Assembly (NCBI RefSeq): GCF_029028005.1
Contig: NZ_JAOTPO010000017.1
Location: 18,155 to 82,154 of the forward strand
Direction of reading: 5' to 3'
Source: Alkalihalobacterium chitinilyticum
Lineage (GTDB): Bacteria > Bacillota > Bacilli > Bacillales > Bacillaceae_F
DNA: 64,000 bases
The translations under genes and the position numbers were made by a program. Numbering within the stretch: position 1 is the first letter of the stretch; the number at the start of each line of letters is the position of its first letter. Under the pieces are notes generated by a model. That model was not told the DNA's origin. It was given only the letters and a program-made list of their open reading frames with translations, and searched no databases. This document shows positions 34,168 through 43,292 of the stretch, in pieces.

Positions 34168-34905
34168 TCATTTAGAAAAAGGACTTGTTCCTTGTTGGAC
34201 AACCTTTTTCATAACCTCAAGGTTCGGGTATTGTAAACGTTCATATTGGGATATTACTTTTTCAGTATCATAAGGGACTCGTTGGATTGAAATATTAAAC
34301 TGATCCTTCTTTTCTTCTAAAATCGCGTAAGAGGCTAAAGGTTGTCCATCAAACGGCAAACCTACACTACCTAAGTTTGCAATACACTTTCCATTAAAGT
34401 AACGAACATAAGGTAAGTGAATATGAGCATAGATGAATAGGTTTGCATCACTTGACGTCATCATTTTTTCCGTTAAGACCGTTGCGTCAGTATCAGGTAA
34501 AACGACATCAAATAAACTTGTCGGCGTAGCATGAAAAGCATAAATAGCTGTACCGTTTGGTAAGGTGATCTCTAAGTCGGTAGGAAGTTGATCAAGATAA
34601 GATAGGTCCTCTTCATTAAGTTGTGCTTTGCACCAGTCTCTTTCAATGTTCATCATTTCAAGCATTTGATCTGGAACCTCACCTTGTTGTACACCTCGAA
34701 CCATCCATTCATCAGCATTTCCTTTAATGACTTTTGCTTGTAATGCTTGTACAAGTTGTAACGCTCGTTTTGGTTCTGGACCCCGATAACATAGATCCCC
34801 CAATACAAATATGTCATCAACGTTTTGTGACTGGATATCTTCTAGAACAGCTTCTAGAGCTATGGCGTTACCATGTATATCCGACAGAAACGCATATTTT
34901 TTCAA
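34168..34905 (-). CDS. Calcineurin-like metallophosphoesterase
   Basis: 245-residue phosphoesterase. Metal-binding motifs occur in order: FLSDIHGNAIALEAVL (D-x-H), VLGDLCYRGPEP (GD), IKGNADEWM (GN-x-D) and YAHIHLPYV / IANLGSVGLPFDG near the end. It belongs to the YfcE/MJ0936-type group, acting on phosphodiesters or nucleotides; the substrate is unknown. It is transcribed divergently from the PAS-GGDEF-EAL gene. Confidence 0.88.
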   Translation of the reverse strand: MKKYAFLSDIHGNAIALEAVLEDIQSQNVDDIFVLGDLCYRGPEPKRALQLVQALQAKVIKGNADEWMVRGVQQGEVPDQMLEMMNIERDWCKAQLNEEDLSYLDQLPTDLEITLPNGTAIYAFHATPTSLFDVVLPDTDATVLTEKMMTSSDANLFIYAHIHLPYVRYFNGKCIANLGSVGLPFDGQPLASYAILEEKKDQFNISIQRVPYDTEKVISQYERLQYPNLEVMKKVVQQGTSPFSK

Positions 34906-35075
34906 AATATCTCACCCCGCATTTAGATTGTTATTCAAAGTATAGCAATCGCTTTCTCATTTAGCAAAAATGACTTTCCTACTATTTATTTAGTGTGAAA
35001 TCCATGTGTTCTATGGAAGAATTTTGTTGAAACGTGTATTATGTATATATAATTGTGGTACATAAGGGGGATGTT

Positions 35076-37178
35076 GTGGACAAGCAGAAACAAGATCATA
35101 TGAAACTTACAACTTTTTTGCGGACCGAGGATGGTCCATATAAAAAACTTTTTTACACTTATCCTGAAGCTTTGTTCTTAGTTGATACAAAAGGAAACAT
35201 TATTGAAATTAATCAACGTGTGTCTACATTAACAGAATATGACTCAATAGCGATCATAGGAAAAAACTTTAAAGAGTTTATTCTGAGTGAAGATGTTTCC
35301 AAAGTCATGGATTTTTTTCAGCTCGTTTTACAAGGAAAAGGGAATGAGATCACGTTTAGAATTCAGCAAAAAAGTTTAAATATAAAATACGTCGAAGTAA
35401 CGGCTACTCCTATTAAAGCCGAAGGAGAAGTTATAGGCGTGTATGGCGTCGTAAAAGATATTACAAATACAATTGAACTTGAGCATAAAGTGGTGAAAAG
35501 TGAAGAGAGATTTCAACATTTAATCCAATACTCAAGTGATGTCATCGGAATTATTGATCCCAATGGGGTGGTGTTATATGAAAGCCCGGCATGTGAACAA
35601 ATGCTAGGTTTTGAGGCGAAAGATCTGATCGGTACAAATGCGTTCGCACTCATACATCCAGACGATTTAGAACTAGCAAAAGATACATTCGCCCAAATAC
35701 TAACTAAGCCAGCTAAAGCCTCAAAGGTTGAATTAAGGATTCAAAGAGCAGATGGCAGTTGGGCTGATACCGAATTAGTTGCATCGAACTACGTTGATAA
35801 CCCTTACATTAGAGGGGTTGTTGTCAATTACCGTGATCTAACAGAACATAAAAAGAGTCAACGTGAAGTCGAATATTTAGCCTATCATGATCAATTGACT
35901 GGTATGTATAACCGGGAATATTTTAAAAAACGATTAATGGAACAAGTGGATACAGCAAGAAAAACAGATGCGGAATTCCCTGTTTTTTTATTTGATTTAG
36001 ATGGATTTAAATTTATAAATGACACATTAGGTCATCATATTGGTGACCAGCTGCTTTGCGAAGTTGCTGAAAGGTTAGTAACGAACATTCAGGGGGTTGA
36101 AGTATTAGCTCGTATAGGCGGGGATGAATTCGGGTTACTTCAAACTACTATGGACGGTGAATTAGATGTTACTAAACTAGCGAAGCAAGTGATACAAACT
36201 TTTAAGGAACCGTTTTATATTCATGATTATGAGTTATACATTACGTGCAGTATTGGAGTCAGTACGTACCCTGATGGGGGAACGAACATTCATAAACTAA
36301 TGAAAAATGCGGATGCTGCCATGTACCAAGCGAAGGATCAAGGGAAAAACCAGTATGAAATCTACACACCTTCTATTACAAATCATACGTATCGGATTTT
36401 TACTTTAAAAAATCATTTACGAAAAGCAATCGAGTTTGATGAATTTTTGTTGCACTTTCAACCAAGAATTAATAGTCAAACCGAAGAAATTGTTGGTGTT
36501 GAGGCTCTGCTTAGATGGTACCATCCTACTTTTGGTCATGTCCCTCCAAATGAATTCATTCCGGTTGCTGAAGAGGACGGGCAAATCATTACAATTGGTG
36601 AATGGGTTTTAGATCGTGCGTGTGAACAAAACAAACAGTGGCAAGTCCTTGGTTTGCCGCCAATAAAAATGTCCGTTAACTTTTCCGTGTTACAGTTCCT
36701 AAAGAGAGACTTAGTAGAAATAGTACGGGCTACATTAGATAAACATAAACTTGAGCCTATATGGTTAGAAATTGAAATTACCGAAAGCGCAGTATTAGAA
36801 AATAACCCGTATATATTGGATACGATCATGAAGTTGCAGGGAATGGGTATTACTATTGCGTTAGATGATTTTGGAACTGGTTATTCTTCACTCAGTTACT
36901 TGCGAAAATATAAAATCGATACGTTAAAAATTGATCGATCATTTGTAATGGGTATCCCCCAAGAAGCCGAAAGTTTTGAGATTACAAAAACGATTATCTC
37001 ATTAGCACAAGCGCTTAAGATGAATATTGTTGCCGAAGGGGTAGAAACCGCCGAACAATTAAAAGCTTTGAGTGAAGTGGACTGTAACGAGATTCAAGGT
37101 TATTTTTACAGTAAGCCACTGCCAGCTTTACAGATGGAAGAGATGTTAAGAGGTAAGACCATTAAAAGGATAAATTAA
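35076..37178 (+). CDS. PAS-PAS-GGDEF-EAL c-di-GMP turnover protein
   Basis: About 700-residue cytoplasmic protein. Two PAS domains (about 25-140 and 150-280; LVDTKGNIIEINQRVS and VIGIIDPNGVVLYESP) are followed by GGDEF with intact ARIGGDEF at about 346-352. The inhibition site is degenerate (QGVE). The EAL domain begins VEALLRWYHP (about 475) and keeps EITESA, DDFGTGYSSL, KIDRSF and AEGVET. Both activities are possible. I chose GTG at 35076 (AAGGGGGA upstream) over an ATG 42 bases earlier that lacks a ribosome site. No membrane segment. Confidence 0.9.
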   Translation: MDKQKQDHMKLTTFLRTEDGPYKKLFYTYPEALFLVDTKGNIIEINQRVSTLTEYDSIAIIGKNFKEFILSEDVSKVMDFFQLVLQGKGNEITFRIQQKSLNIKYVEVTATPIKAEGEVIGVYGVVKDITNTIELEHKVVKSEERFQHLIQYSSDVIGIIDPNGVVLYESPACEQMLGFEAKDLIGTNAFALIHPDDLELAKDTFAQILTKPAKASKVELRIQRADGSWADTELVASNYVDNPYIRGVVVNYRDLTEHKKSQREVEYLAYHDQLTGMYNREYFKKRLMEQVDTARKTDAEFPVFLFDLDGFKFINDTLGHHIGDQLLCEVAERLVTNIQGVEVLARIGGDEFGLLQTTMDGELDVTKLAKQVIQTFKEPFYIHDYELYITCSIGVSTYPDGGTNIHKLMKNADAAMYQAKDQGKNQYEIYTPSITNHTYRIFTLKNHLRKAIEFDEFLLHFQPRINSQTEEIVGVEALLRWYHPTFGHVPPNEFIPVAEEDGQIITIGEWVLDRACEQNKQWQVLGLPPIKMSVNFSVLQFLKRDLVEIVRATLDKHKLEPIWLEIEITESAVLENNPYILDTIMKLQGMGITIALDDFGTGYSSLSYLRKYKIDTLKIDRSFVMGIPQEAESFEITKTIISLAQALKMNIVAEGVETAEQLKALSEVDCNEIQGYFYSKPLPALQMEEMLRGKTIKRIN

Positions 37179-37188
37179 TTTAATCAAA

Positions 37189-37219
37189 AAGGGCATAGAG
37201 TAGTTCTCTATGCCTTATT
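37189..37219. terminator. Bidirectional terminator
   Basis: 11-bp stem AAGGGCATAGAG / CTCTATGCCTT with a 5-base loop, between convergent genes. A-rich on the left and T-rich on the right gives U-tracts in both directions. Confidence 0.85.
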
Positions 37220-37243
37220 GTAACCGTTTTTGGACATCCCCAA

Positions 37244-38110
37244 TTAACTAGTCGGTTGTTCACGTAAAAGCGGAAGAGTACAGCACCTGAAAGAACCGCC
37301 TGATTTAATAATTTCGGTAATATCGACTTCAATTACCTCAAATCCTCGCTCACGAAGTTGTTGGTTGACATTTTTATTAACAGGCAAGCTAATAATTCGC
37401 TTATTTCCAATCGACAACACATTCGTGCCTAATGTAAACTGTTCTTCTTCGGAAACTTCGATTAAATCATACCGTTGACTAAGAATGTCTATTTCTTTTT
37501 GGTCAAAAGCAGCTGGGAAATATAATGCCTCTTTAGGTGAGATCACATTAAAAACACAATCAAGATGTAAATATTTTTCTGTAAAGGGAACGGTGACAAC
37601 CTCAAATTGAGGAAGTATACTTTGTAAATGGTCAATCGCGTACTGATTCGTACGATTACTTAACCCAACATAAATCGTCGACTGATCAATAATGACATCT
37701 CCACCTTCAATTTCATCACCAATGAGATTAAAATACGAAATCTTCTCGTTTTTTAACCACTCTTTTAAAACATCTTCTTCTCCTTTTCTAACATCATGTG
37801 CCATTTCAGCTACAAAAATCGTTTGTCCTAATGTAAAACCAATATCCCGTGTAAATACTTGTTCAGGAAACTTTTCTAAAGGTGAAAGTAGAACAACATC
37901 AATCCCATGACTTAATAATGTTTCAACAAATTGTTTATGCTGTTGAATGGAGCGCTCGATGTGAATTCCTTCATCTTTAAAATGCTTTTGCGTATCATTA
38001 ATAACTTCACGAATTTTCATATTCTGAGGTTCACATAATATCACTTTTTTTAATACGTCGTATTCACTCATAGCAAACGATTTATATTTTTGTTTTGTTG
38101 TCGCTGACAT
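37244..38110 (-). CDS. Amidinotransferase-fold hydrolase (DDAH/YkgA-like)
   Basis: About 288-residue guanidino-group hydrolase. The fold motifs are FTRDIGFTLGQTIFVAEMA (substrate Asp), EGGDVIIDQSTIYVGLSNRT, a His in YLHLDCVFNVISPKEAL, and the catalytic Cys near the C-terminus in KSGGSFRCCTLPLLRE. Relatives hydrolyse dimethylarginine or related compounds to citrulline. The second ATG (38110) is preferred because GGGAGG ends directly before the first one. The substrate in Bacillus (YkgA) is not established. Confidence 0.85.
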   Translation of the reverse strand: MSATTKQKYKSFAMSEYDVLKKVILCEPQNMKIREVINDTQKHFKDEGIHIERSIQQHKQFVETLLSHGIDVVLLSPLEKFPEQVFTRDIGFTLGQTIFVAEMAHDVRKGEEDVLKEWLKNEKISYFNLIGDEIEGGDVIIDQSTIYVGLSNRTNQYAIDHLQSILPQFEVVTVPFTEKYLHLDCVFNVISPKEALYFPAAFDQKEIDILSQRYDLIEVSEEEQFTLGTNVLSIGNKRIISLPVNKNVNQQLRERGFEVIEVDITEIIKSGGSFRCCTLPLLREQPTS

Positions 38111-38351
38111 GTTCATCCTCCCAGTAATATCATTTCAGTTTAGTATTTCCACTAAATAAACGGATATGTGAAAGCTAAGTAAATGTAATGGTACTTAAAC
38201 TTCAGAATCGTTTCGTCATAGGATTTTTTTAAGAAAAGGAAGGGGGGATCTGGAAATGAACCTTTGATAGTAGTTCTTTATTTCGCTTCCCTTAATAATC
38301 GTGTATGATTGTCTAAACAAGTAAATACTAAAAAAATAGGAGTGCAGTAGT

Positions 38352-38372
38352 ATGTCTAGTGAGAGTGAATGA
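38352..38372 (+). CDS. Six-codon leader peptide MSSESE upstream of the AEC permease
   Basis: A good AGGAG (38338-38342) sits 9 bases before ATG TCT AGT GAG AGT GAA TGA. The TGA overlaps the ATG of the permease gene (ATGA at 38369-38372). The permease has no convincing ribosome site of its own, so translation may be handed over from this mini-ORF. Sequence-based inference only. Confidence 0.45.
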   Translation: MSSESE

Positions 38373-39268
38373 CAATTTTTGTTAATGTAGTATTACCTGC
38401 CATCTTAATATTTCTTTCTGGTTTTGTTGTTCAGCGATGGAAAAAGATGGACTTGAAATCGATTTCGACGTTAGCTGTATATATTTTAACCCCAGCATTA
38501 GTATTTCGAACGTTCTATGATGTTCAGTTAGATCAACAGTATGTGTTTATTACCGTCTTTTCTCTTATTCTTTTATTTGTCCTCATTATCATTAATAAGG
38601 TTTATGCGAAATTCCGGAAATATCCGCGTGATGTAGAAAGTGGTTTAATTTTATCGACAGCCTTTATGAATGCAGGTAATTATGGGGCGCCGATCATTTT
38701 ATTTGCATACGGTGAAACGGGATTTGCTTATGCTGTTTCATTTATGGTCCTGCAGTCCGTTATTATGAACTTTTTCGGGGTATACTATGCAGCGAGCGGA
38801 CAATTAGGATTTAGAGCCGCGATCAAAACGATAAGTGCTATGCCATTAACATATGCAATGATTATTGCGATCTTATTTAACCTGTTTAACATTCCACTAT
38901 CAGCAAACTTATATTCAGCTGTTGATCTTGTCGGTCAAGCGACAATTCCAGTTGTCATGTTAATACTCGGTATGCAATTAGCCGAATTAAAAGTCGATAA
39001 AGTTATTAATAAAGAAAGGCTTATTTACGGCACGACGGTAAGAATGTTTGTTTCACCTCTTATTGCTTTTATATTTGTTATGTTGTTTCCTGTAGACCCG
39101 CTCTTAGCAAAAGTACTAATTGTATTGACGGCGATGCCAACAGCGGTTACAACCACGATGTACGCTTTACAATTTAACACGACACCAAAGCTAGTCTCGA
39201 GTATTGCATTAGTTACTACTTTGGTCAGTGTTGTGACAATCTCGATTCTTTTAACGATTTTAGGGTAA
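38369..39268 (+). CDS. AEC-family (auxin efflux carrier-like) transporter
   Basis: 299-residue inner-membrane protein with about ten hydrophobic segments. The centre TAFMNAGNYGAPIILFAYGE is the AEC/Mem_trans signature, and VGQATIPVVMLILGMQLAEL is the equivalent motif in the second half. Bacterial members export or import malate, malonate or other organic anions; the substrate here is unknown. Start is coupled to a six-codon leader. Followed 37 bases later by the HemD-like gene. Confidence 0.87.
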   Translation: MTIFVNVVLPAILIFLSGFVVQRWKKMDLKSISTLAVYILTPALVFRTFYDVQLDQQYVFITVFSLILLFVLIIINKVYAKFRKYPRDVESGLILSTAFMNAGNYGAPIILFAYGETGFAYAVSFMVLQSVIMNFFGVYYAASGQLGFRAAIKTISAMPLTYAMIIAILFNLFNIPLSANLYSAVDLVGQATIPVVMLILGMQLAELKVDKVINKERLIYGTTVRMFVSPLIAFIFVMLFPVDPLLAKVLIVLTAMPTAVTTTMYALQFNTTPKLVSSIALVTTLVSVVTISILLTILG

Positions 39269-39305
39269 ACTAGATTCATAGGATAGAAGTGAAAGGAGTA
39301 AACAA

Positions 39306-40124
39306 ATGGGAAATGCTTTAGCCGGGAAAAAAGTAGTTTTAGCTGCTTCGCGCAAAACAGAAGAGATGGCAACTTTAATTGAAAAACAAGGAGGGACGGC
39401 GATTGTTCGTCCTTTGCAAGGAACTGTTTTTTTGGCGGAAGAACAAGTGGAGCCAGAACTTAAACAATTAATTGATGATGGTACCGACTGGATGATTTTT
39501 ACAACGGGTATTGGGACTGAAACCTTGCTGAAAATTGCACAACAAAATGGGTTAGAAGAACCGTTTTTACATATGGTTCAAGAGGTGAAAGTGGCTGCAA
39601 GGGGATATAAGACATTGGCAGCATTAAAGAAAATAGATGTGAAACCCATTGCAAAAGATGATGATGGGACAACAGAAGGTTTATCGCGAGCCCTAAAAGA
39701 CTTTGACCTTACAGGAAAACGCGTAACGATACAGTTACACGGTGAAACGGCACCGCGTTTAACGAAGTTCTTAGAAGAAAAGGGTGCTGCAGTTAAACAT
39801 ATTTTACCGTACCGACATATTGCCCCTGAACCAGCAACCGTTGACGCACTATGCGAAGATATTTTTGCAGGAAAAGTGGATGCGGTCTGTTTTACAACGG
39901 CGATCCAAGTACGTTCTCTTTTTAATTATGCAAGGGTAAAAGGGCTTTATGAGAAGTTGATACCATACTTTAAAGATAAAATCGTGCCGGTAGCAGTTGG
40001 TAAAGTGACGGCCGAAGCTTTTCGTGAAGAGGGCATTGACAAGTATGTTGTTCCTGAGCTAGAAAGAATGGGTGCGATGATTATTGAATTGGGTAGATAT
40101 TATGAAAGCTTAAAAGAAGTTTAA
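39306..40124 (+). CDS. HemD-like (uroporphyrinogen-III synthase fold) protein
   Basis: 272-residue two-lobed protein with the HemD fold (ASRKTEEMATLIEKQGG, WMIFTTGIGTETLL, VKHILPYRHIAP, DAVCFTTAIQVRSLFNYA). It is encoded away from other haem genes and next to a LysR regulator, two bases before it. Stand-alone HemD-like proteins in Bacillus may serve sirohaem or regulatory roles; the classic HemD active residues are poorly conserved in the whole family, so activity cannot be judged. GAAAGGAG precedes the ATG. Confidence 0.8.
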   Translation: MGNALAGKKVVLAASRKTEEMATLIEKQGGTAIVRPLQGTVFLAEEQVEPELKQLIDDGTDWMIFTTGIGTETLLKIAQQNGLEEPFLHMVQEVKVAARGYKTLAALKKIDVKPIAKDDDGTTEGLSRALKDFDLTGKRVTIQLHGETAPRLTKFLEEKGAAVKHILPYRHIAPEPATVDALCEDIFAGKVDAVCFTTAIQVRSLFNYARVKGLYEKLIPYFKDKIVPVAVGKVTAEAFREEGIDKYVVPELERMGAMIIELGRYYESLKEV

Positions 40125-40126
40125 AG

Positions 40127-41020
40127 ATGTCGATTGATAACCTACGTATTTATGTGACTGTTGTAGAACAAAAGAATTTCTCAAAAGCCGCGAAGCTTTT
40201 AAATTTATCACAACCGAATGTTAGCTTACACATCCGTAATTTAGAAAATGAATTTGAGGCGACGTTATTACATCGGTCACCAAAACAAGTAAAAGTGACA
40301 GAAGAAGGAAAAATATTATACGTAAAAGCAAAACAAATGCTTTCTTTATACGATGAAGCGAAACAGGAAATGAATGATCGTAAAAATATTGTTCAAGGAA
40401 CGATTAAAATTGGTGCCAGTTTTACCATTGGTGAGTATATCCTTCCAAAACTATTAGCTGAATATGCACGTGAAAATCGTGGTGTCACAGTTGAAGTGAC
40501 GGTTGCAAATACCGAGGAAGTAATTGAACGAATTCGCAGCAATGATTTAGATATTGGATTAGTCGAAGGTGAAGTCGCCAACGCTGATGTCGAGGTGCAC
40601 CCATTTATGGAAGATGAAATGATTATGATTGCACCAGCAAATCATACGTTAGCGCAATTAAAAGTGGTCAAGCCTGAAATGCTGCAGGAAGAAGTTTGGA
40701 TCTGGAGAGAAAGCGGGTCAGGTACACGCGCTTACAGTGACCGATTTATGCAAGAGTTGAATTTAAACGTTAAACATTCTTTTATTTTTAGCAGTAGTCA
40801 AGGGATAAAAGAAGCGGTGTCTGAAGGGTTAGGGATAGCAATGATTTCGAAATGGACGGTAAGGAAGGAACTTCAAGCTGGAACAATAAAAAGATTAAAT
40901 ATTAACAACCGGAAGTTTGTTAGACACTTTTCTCTTGTCCAATCAAAAAATCCTGGGTATTCAAAAGCCCACCAATTATTTATAGTCAAAATTGAAGGTG
41001 CTGACCGTTTTTTTGATTAA
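40127..41020 (+). CDS. LysR-family transcription regulator (CysL/YwfK-like)
   Basis: 297-residue regulator. The N-terminal helix-turn-helix (VVEQKNFSKAAKLLNLSQPN, VSLHIRNLENEFEATLLHR) is followed by a periplasmic-binding-like effector domain (IKIGASFTIGEYILPKLLAE). It resembles CysL/YwfK-type regulators, which act on sulphite reductase genes; with a HemD-like partner, a sirohaem link is conceivable. That link is inference. It starts two bases after the HemD-like stop, so the two are one operon. Confidence 0.88.
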   Translation: MSIDNLRIYVTVVEQKNFSKAAKLLNLSQPNVSLHIRNLENEFEATLLHRSPKQVKVTEEGKILYVKAKQMLSLYDEAKQEMNDRKNIVQGTIKIGASFTIGEYILPKLLAEYARENRGVTVEVTVANTEEVIERIRSNDLDIGLVEGEVANADVEVHPFMEDEMIMIAPANHTLAQLKVVKPEMLQEEVWIWRESGSGTRAYSDRFMQELNLNVKHSFIFSSSQGIKEAVSEGLGIAMISKWTVRKELQAGTIKRLNINNRKFVRHFSLVQSKNPGYSKAHQLFIVKIEGADRFFD

Positions 41021-41049
41021 GAGTAATGGGAGTTTTGATTATAGAACTA

Positions 41050-41087
41050 AGAGCTTGTACATGTAATAAATGTACAAGCTCTTTGCT
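41050..41087. terminator. Bidirectional terminator after the LysR gene
   Basis: 13-bp perfect stem AGAGCTTGTACAT / ATGTACAAGCTCT with a 7-base loop, between convergent genes. Confidence 0.88.
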
Positions 41088-41096
41088 TTCATTAAT

Positions 41097-41672
41097 TTAT
41101 TTTGTTGGCTCTAAATACTTTTCAACGAGATTAGCGATTTCAAATGTAGTATGAGACAACTCGTAGTTCTCAACAACATACTCACACTTTTCCTTGTACG
41201 CCATATCTTCATTATAGTGTTCTAAGTGATTTTGAATTACGTCATCTGAGTCGCCGCGTCCGTATTGACGTCTTCTTACCGTTTCTTCATCTGCATATAC
41301 AAATATACGGATAACTTTATCGCCGTACATTTCTTTTAGAATGTCAGCACCTTCAGTATTCAATACGACCCAAATACAGCCTTTTTTCTTAAACTTCTCT
41401 TCAATTTCTTTTTCTTTAATTCCATACAAATATCCGTTAATTTCAACTTTTTCTAAAAATTCTCCGTTACGGTGAGCTTCAAGGAAATCTTCTTCACTTA
41501 AATAGTGATAATCGACACCTTCAGTTTCATATCTTCTTTTTGTTCTCGTAGTATGGGAAACGACACCGTTCATGTGAAAAGTTGCTCCAACTAGTTTGGC
41601 AACTGTTTTTCTTCCTGAACCGTCTGGACCTGTAAAAACAAAAATACGTTCACTCTCTTTTAAGTTATACAT
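41097..41672 (-). CDS. Guanylate-kinase-like protein with altered P-loop
   Basis: 191-residue protein of the guanylate kinase fold: SHTTRTKRRYETEGVDYHYL is the GMP-binding region and FLEAHRNGEFLEKVEINGYLYG follows as in Gmk. The P-loop reads GPDGSGRKT where Gmk has GPSGVGKGT, so the usual Lys is Arg with Lys one place later. It may be a divergent kinase or a non-catalytic GK-like module. AAAGGTGAG precedes the ATG. It is not with rpoZ or other housekeeping gmk neighbours, so it is probably a paralogue. Confidence 0.78.
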   Translation of the reverse strand: MYNLKESERIFVFTGPDGSGRKTVAKLVGATFHMNGVVSHTTRTKRRYETEGVDYHYLSEEDFLEAHRNGEFLEKVEINGYLYGIKEKEIEEKFKKKGCIWVVLNTEGADILKEMYGDKVIRIFVYADEETVRRRQYGRGDSDDVIQNHLEHYNEDMAYKEKCEYVVENYELSHTTFEIANLVEKYLEPTK

Positions 41673-41983
41673 GTTTTTTCACTCACCTTTCATATGTATG
41701 GTACCACTTCTTTATTTTACCTTTTTTTAAATAGAAAATCGAAGGTTATCGCGATAATTTTTGATTTTTTCTTGATTAATAGACGTTTTGTTGAACATGA
41801 GAGTTTTTTTGATTTAGCAGTACGAAGCAACTAGAGCTTAATAAGTGAAAGTAGTTGTTATTTAGTCGAACATTTTAGATTTAAATCGATATAAAGTTCG
41901 TATATTTAGGTTGTTATAGTTGATTTATCTAGTATCGTAAGTTAATATGTTCGTGTATAGAAAAAATAAGGGGGATTTACATA
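41673..41983. other. Divergent intergenic region upstream of purT
   Basis: This 311-bp AT-rich stretch lies between divergent genes. An inverted pair CGAAC (41867) and GTTCG (41896) recalls PurR-box halves, but the 26-base distance is longer than the usual 16-17. I saw no purine-riboswitch core. Confidence 0.35.
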
Positions 41984-43162
41984 ATGTACGGTACACCATT
42001 TGATGAAAATTCAAAAAAGATCATGCTGTTAGGTTCAGGAGAGCTAGGAAAAGAAGTGATCATCGAGGCACAACGCCTAGGTGTCGAGACAGTCGCCGTT
42101 GATCGGTATGAAAACGCACCAGCGATGCAAGTTGCTCATCGATCATATGTCATTGATATGCTAGATGGTGAGGAGCTTCGTAAAATTATCGAAGCGGAAA
42201 AACCGGACTTTATTGTTCCTGAAATTGAAGCGATTGCGACTGGAACGTTAGTAGAGCTAGAAAAGGAAGGTTTCAATGTCGTACCTACAGCTAAAGCAAC
42301 GCAATTAACGATGGACCGCGAAGGAATTCGTCGCTTAGCGAGTGAAGAATTAGGACTTCCAACGGCAAAATATGCTTTTGCCAATACATTAAGTGAATTG
42401 GAAGCAGCTGTTGAAGAAATTGGAACACCTTGTGTGATTAAGCCGATTATGAGTTCTTCAGGTAAAGGGCAAAGTGTCTGTCGTTCGCTGGATGATGTAG
42501 AAAAATCTTGGAATGAAGCGCTAGAAGGCGGTAGAGGAAAGCAAGCTCGGGTGATCGTAGAAGAATTCATTCAATTTGAATCTGAAATTACTTTGTTAAC
42601 CGTCCGTTCAGTTTCAGGTACTTCGTATTGTGCTCCAATTGGACATGTACAAAAAGACGGTGATTATATTGAATCGTGGCAGCCGCATCAAATGACGAAC
42701 GAACAAATTGCTGAGTCTCAAGAAGTAGCTAAAAAAATCACGGATGCTTTAGGTGGGTATGGTTTATTTGGAGTCGAGTTATTTCTAACCCCTAATGGCG
42801 TTTATTTCAGTGAAGTTTCACCACGCCCGCATGATACAGGTATGGTTACACTAGCTACACAACAATTATCAGAATTTGCTCTCCATGTTCGTGCAATTTT
42901 AGGTTTGCCGATCCCGAACATTCGGTTAATTTCGCCAGGTGCAAGTCATACAATTAAAGCTTGGGAAGAGAGTAAGTCTTATCAAATAGATGGTGTAGAA
43001 GAGGCTGTGACTGAGCCAGATACACAAGTTCGTATTTTCGGAAAACCAGAAACGAAGGTAGGACGAAGAATGGCTGTCGTGCTCCATACATCAGACTCTG
43101 TTGATACTTCAAGAGAAAAAGCGAAAGTTGCTGCTGATAAAATAAAGGTTACTTACAAATAA
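41984..43162 (+). CDS. purT: Formate-dependent phosphoribosylglycinamide formyltransferase PurT
   Basis: 392-residue ATP-grasp enzyme of purine synthesis. It makes formylglycinamide ribonucleotide from GAR, formate and ATP, an alternative to folate-dependent PurN. Features: [20 protein letters not shown] at the N-terminus; [17 protein letters not shown]-binding [15 protein letters not shown]; and the family hallmark [19 protein letters not shown]. Length matches the family (about 390). It follows AAGGGGGA and stands alone, without other pur genes. Confidence 0.96.
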   Translation: MYGTPFDENSKKIMLLGSGELGKEVIIEAQRLGVETVAVDRYENAPAMQVAHRSYVIDMLDGEELRKIIEAEKPDFIVPEIEAIATGTLVELEKEGFNVVPTAKATQLTMDREGIRRLASEELGLPTAKYAFANTLSELEAAVEEIGTPCVIKPIMSSSGKGQSVCRSLDDVEKSWNEALEGGRGKQARVIVEEFIQFESEITLLTVRSVSGTSYCAPIGHVQKDGDYIESWQPHQMTNEQIAESQEVAKKITDALGGYGLFGVELFLTPNGVYFSEVSPRPHDTGMVTLATQQLSEFALHVRAILGLPIPNIRLISPGASHTIKAWEESKSYQIDGVEEAVTEPDTQVRIFGKPETKVGRRMAVVLHTSDSVDTSREKAKVAADKIKVTYK

Positions 43163-43186
43163 ATCCTTATCGTTTACGATAAATAA

Positions 43187-43281
43187 GAGGGTGACTTTTG
43201 TGGTTATTGCTGCTAGAACTCCAAACCATTTAATACTAATGAGTGTTGGACGCTAGTCGTGAAACCACTTGAGTCACCCTC
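43187..43281 (-). terminator. Long hairpin between purT and the permease gene
   Basis: A 95-base imperfect hairpin: outer stem GAGGGTGACT / AGTCACCCTC, then inner paired stretches (TGTGGTT / AACCAC, CTCCAA / TTGGA). It begins 12 bases after the stop of the minus-strand permease gene. Stem core GTGACT/AGTCAC is shared with the hairpins at 49831 and 51421. Confidence 0.6.
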
Positions 43282-43292
43282 AATTTTAATAA

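Noticed and set aside
41860..41905. PurR-box pair upstream of purT
   Set aside because: CGAAC and GTTCG are present in inverted orientation but 26 bases apart rather than 16-17, and flanks are plain AT-rich sequence.
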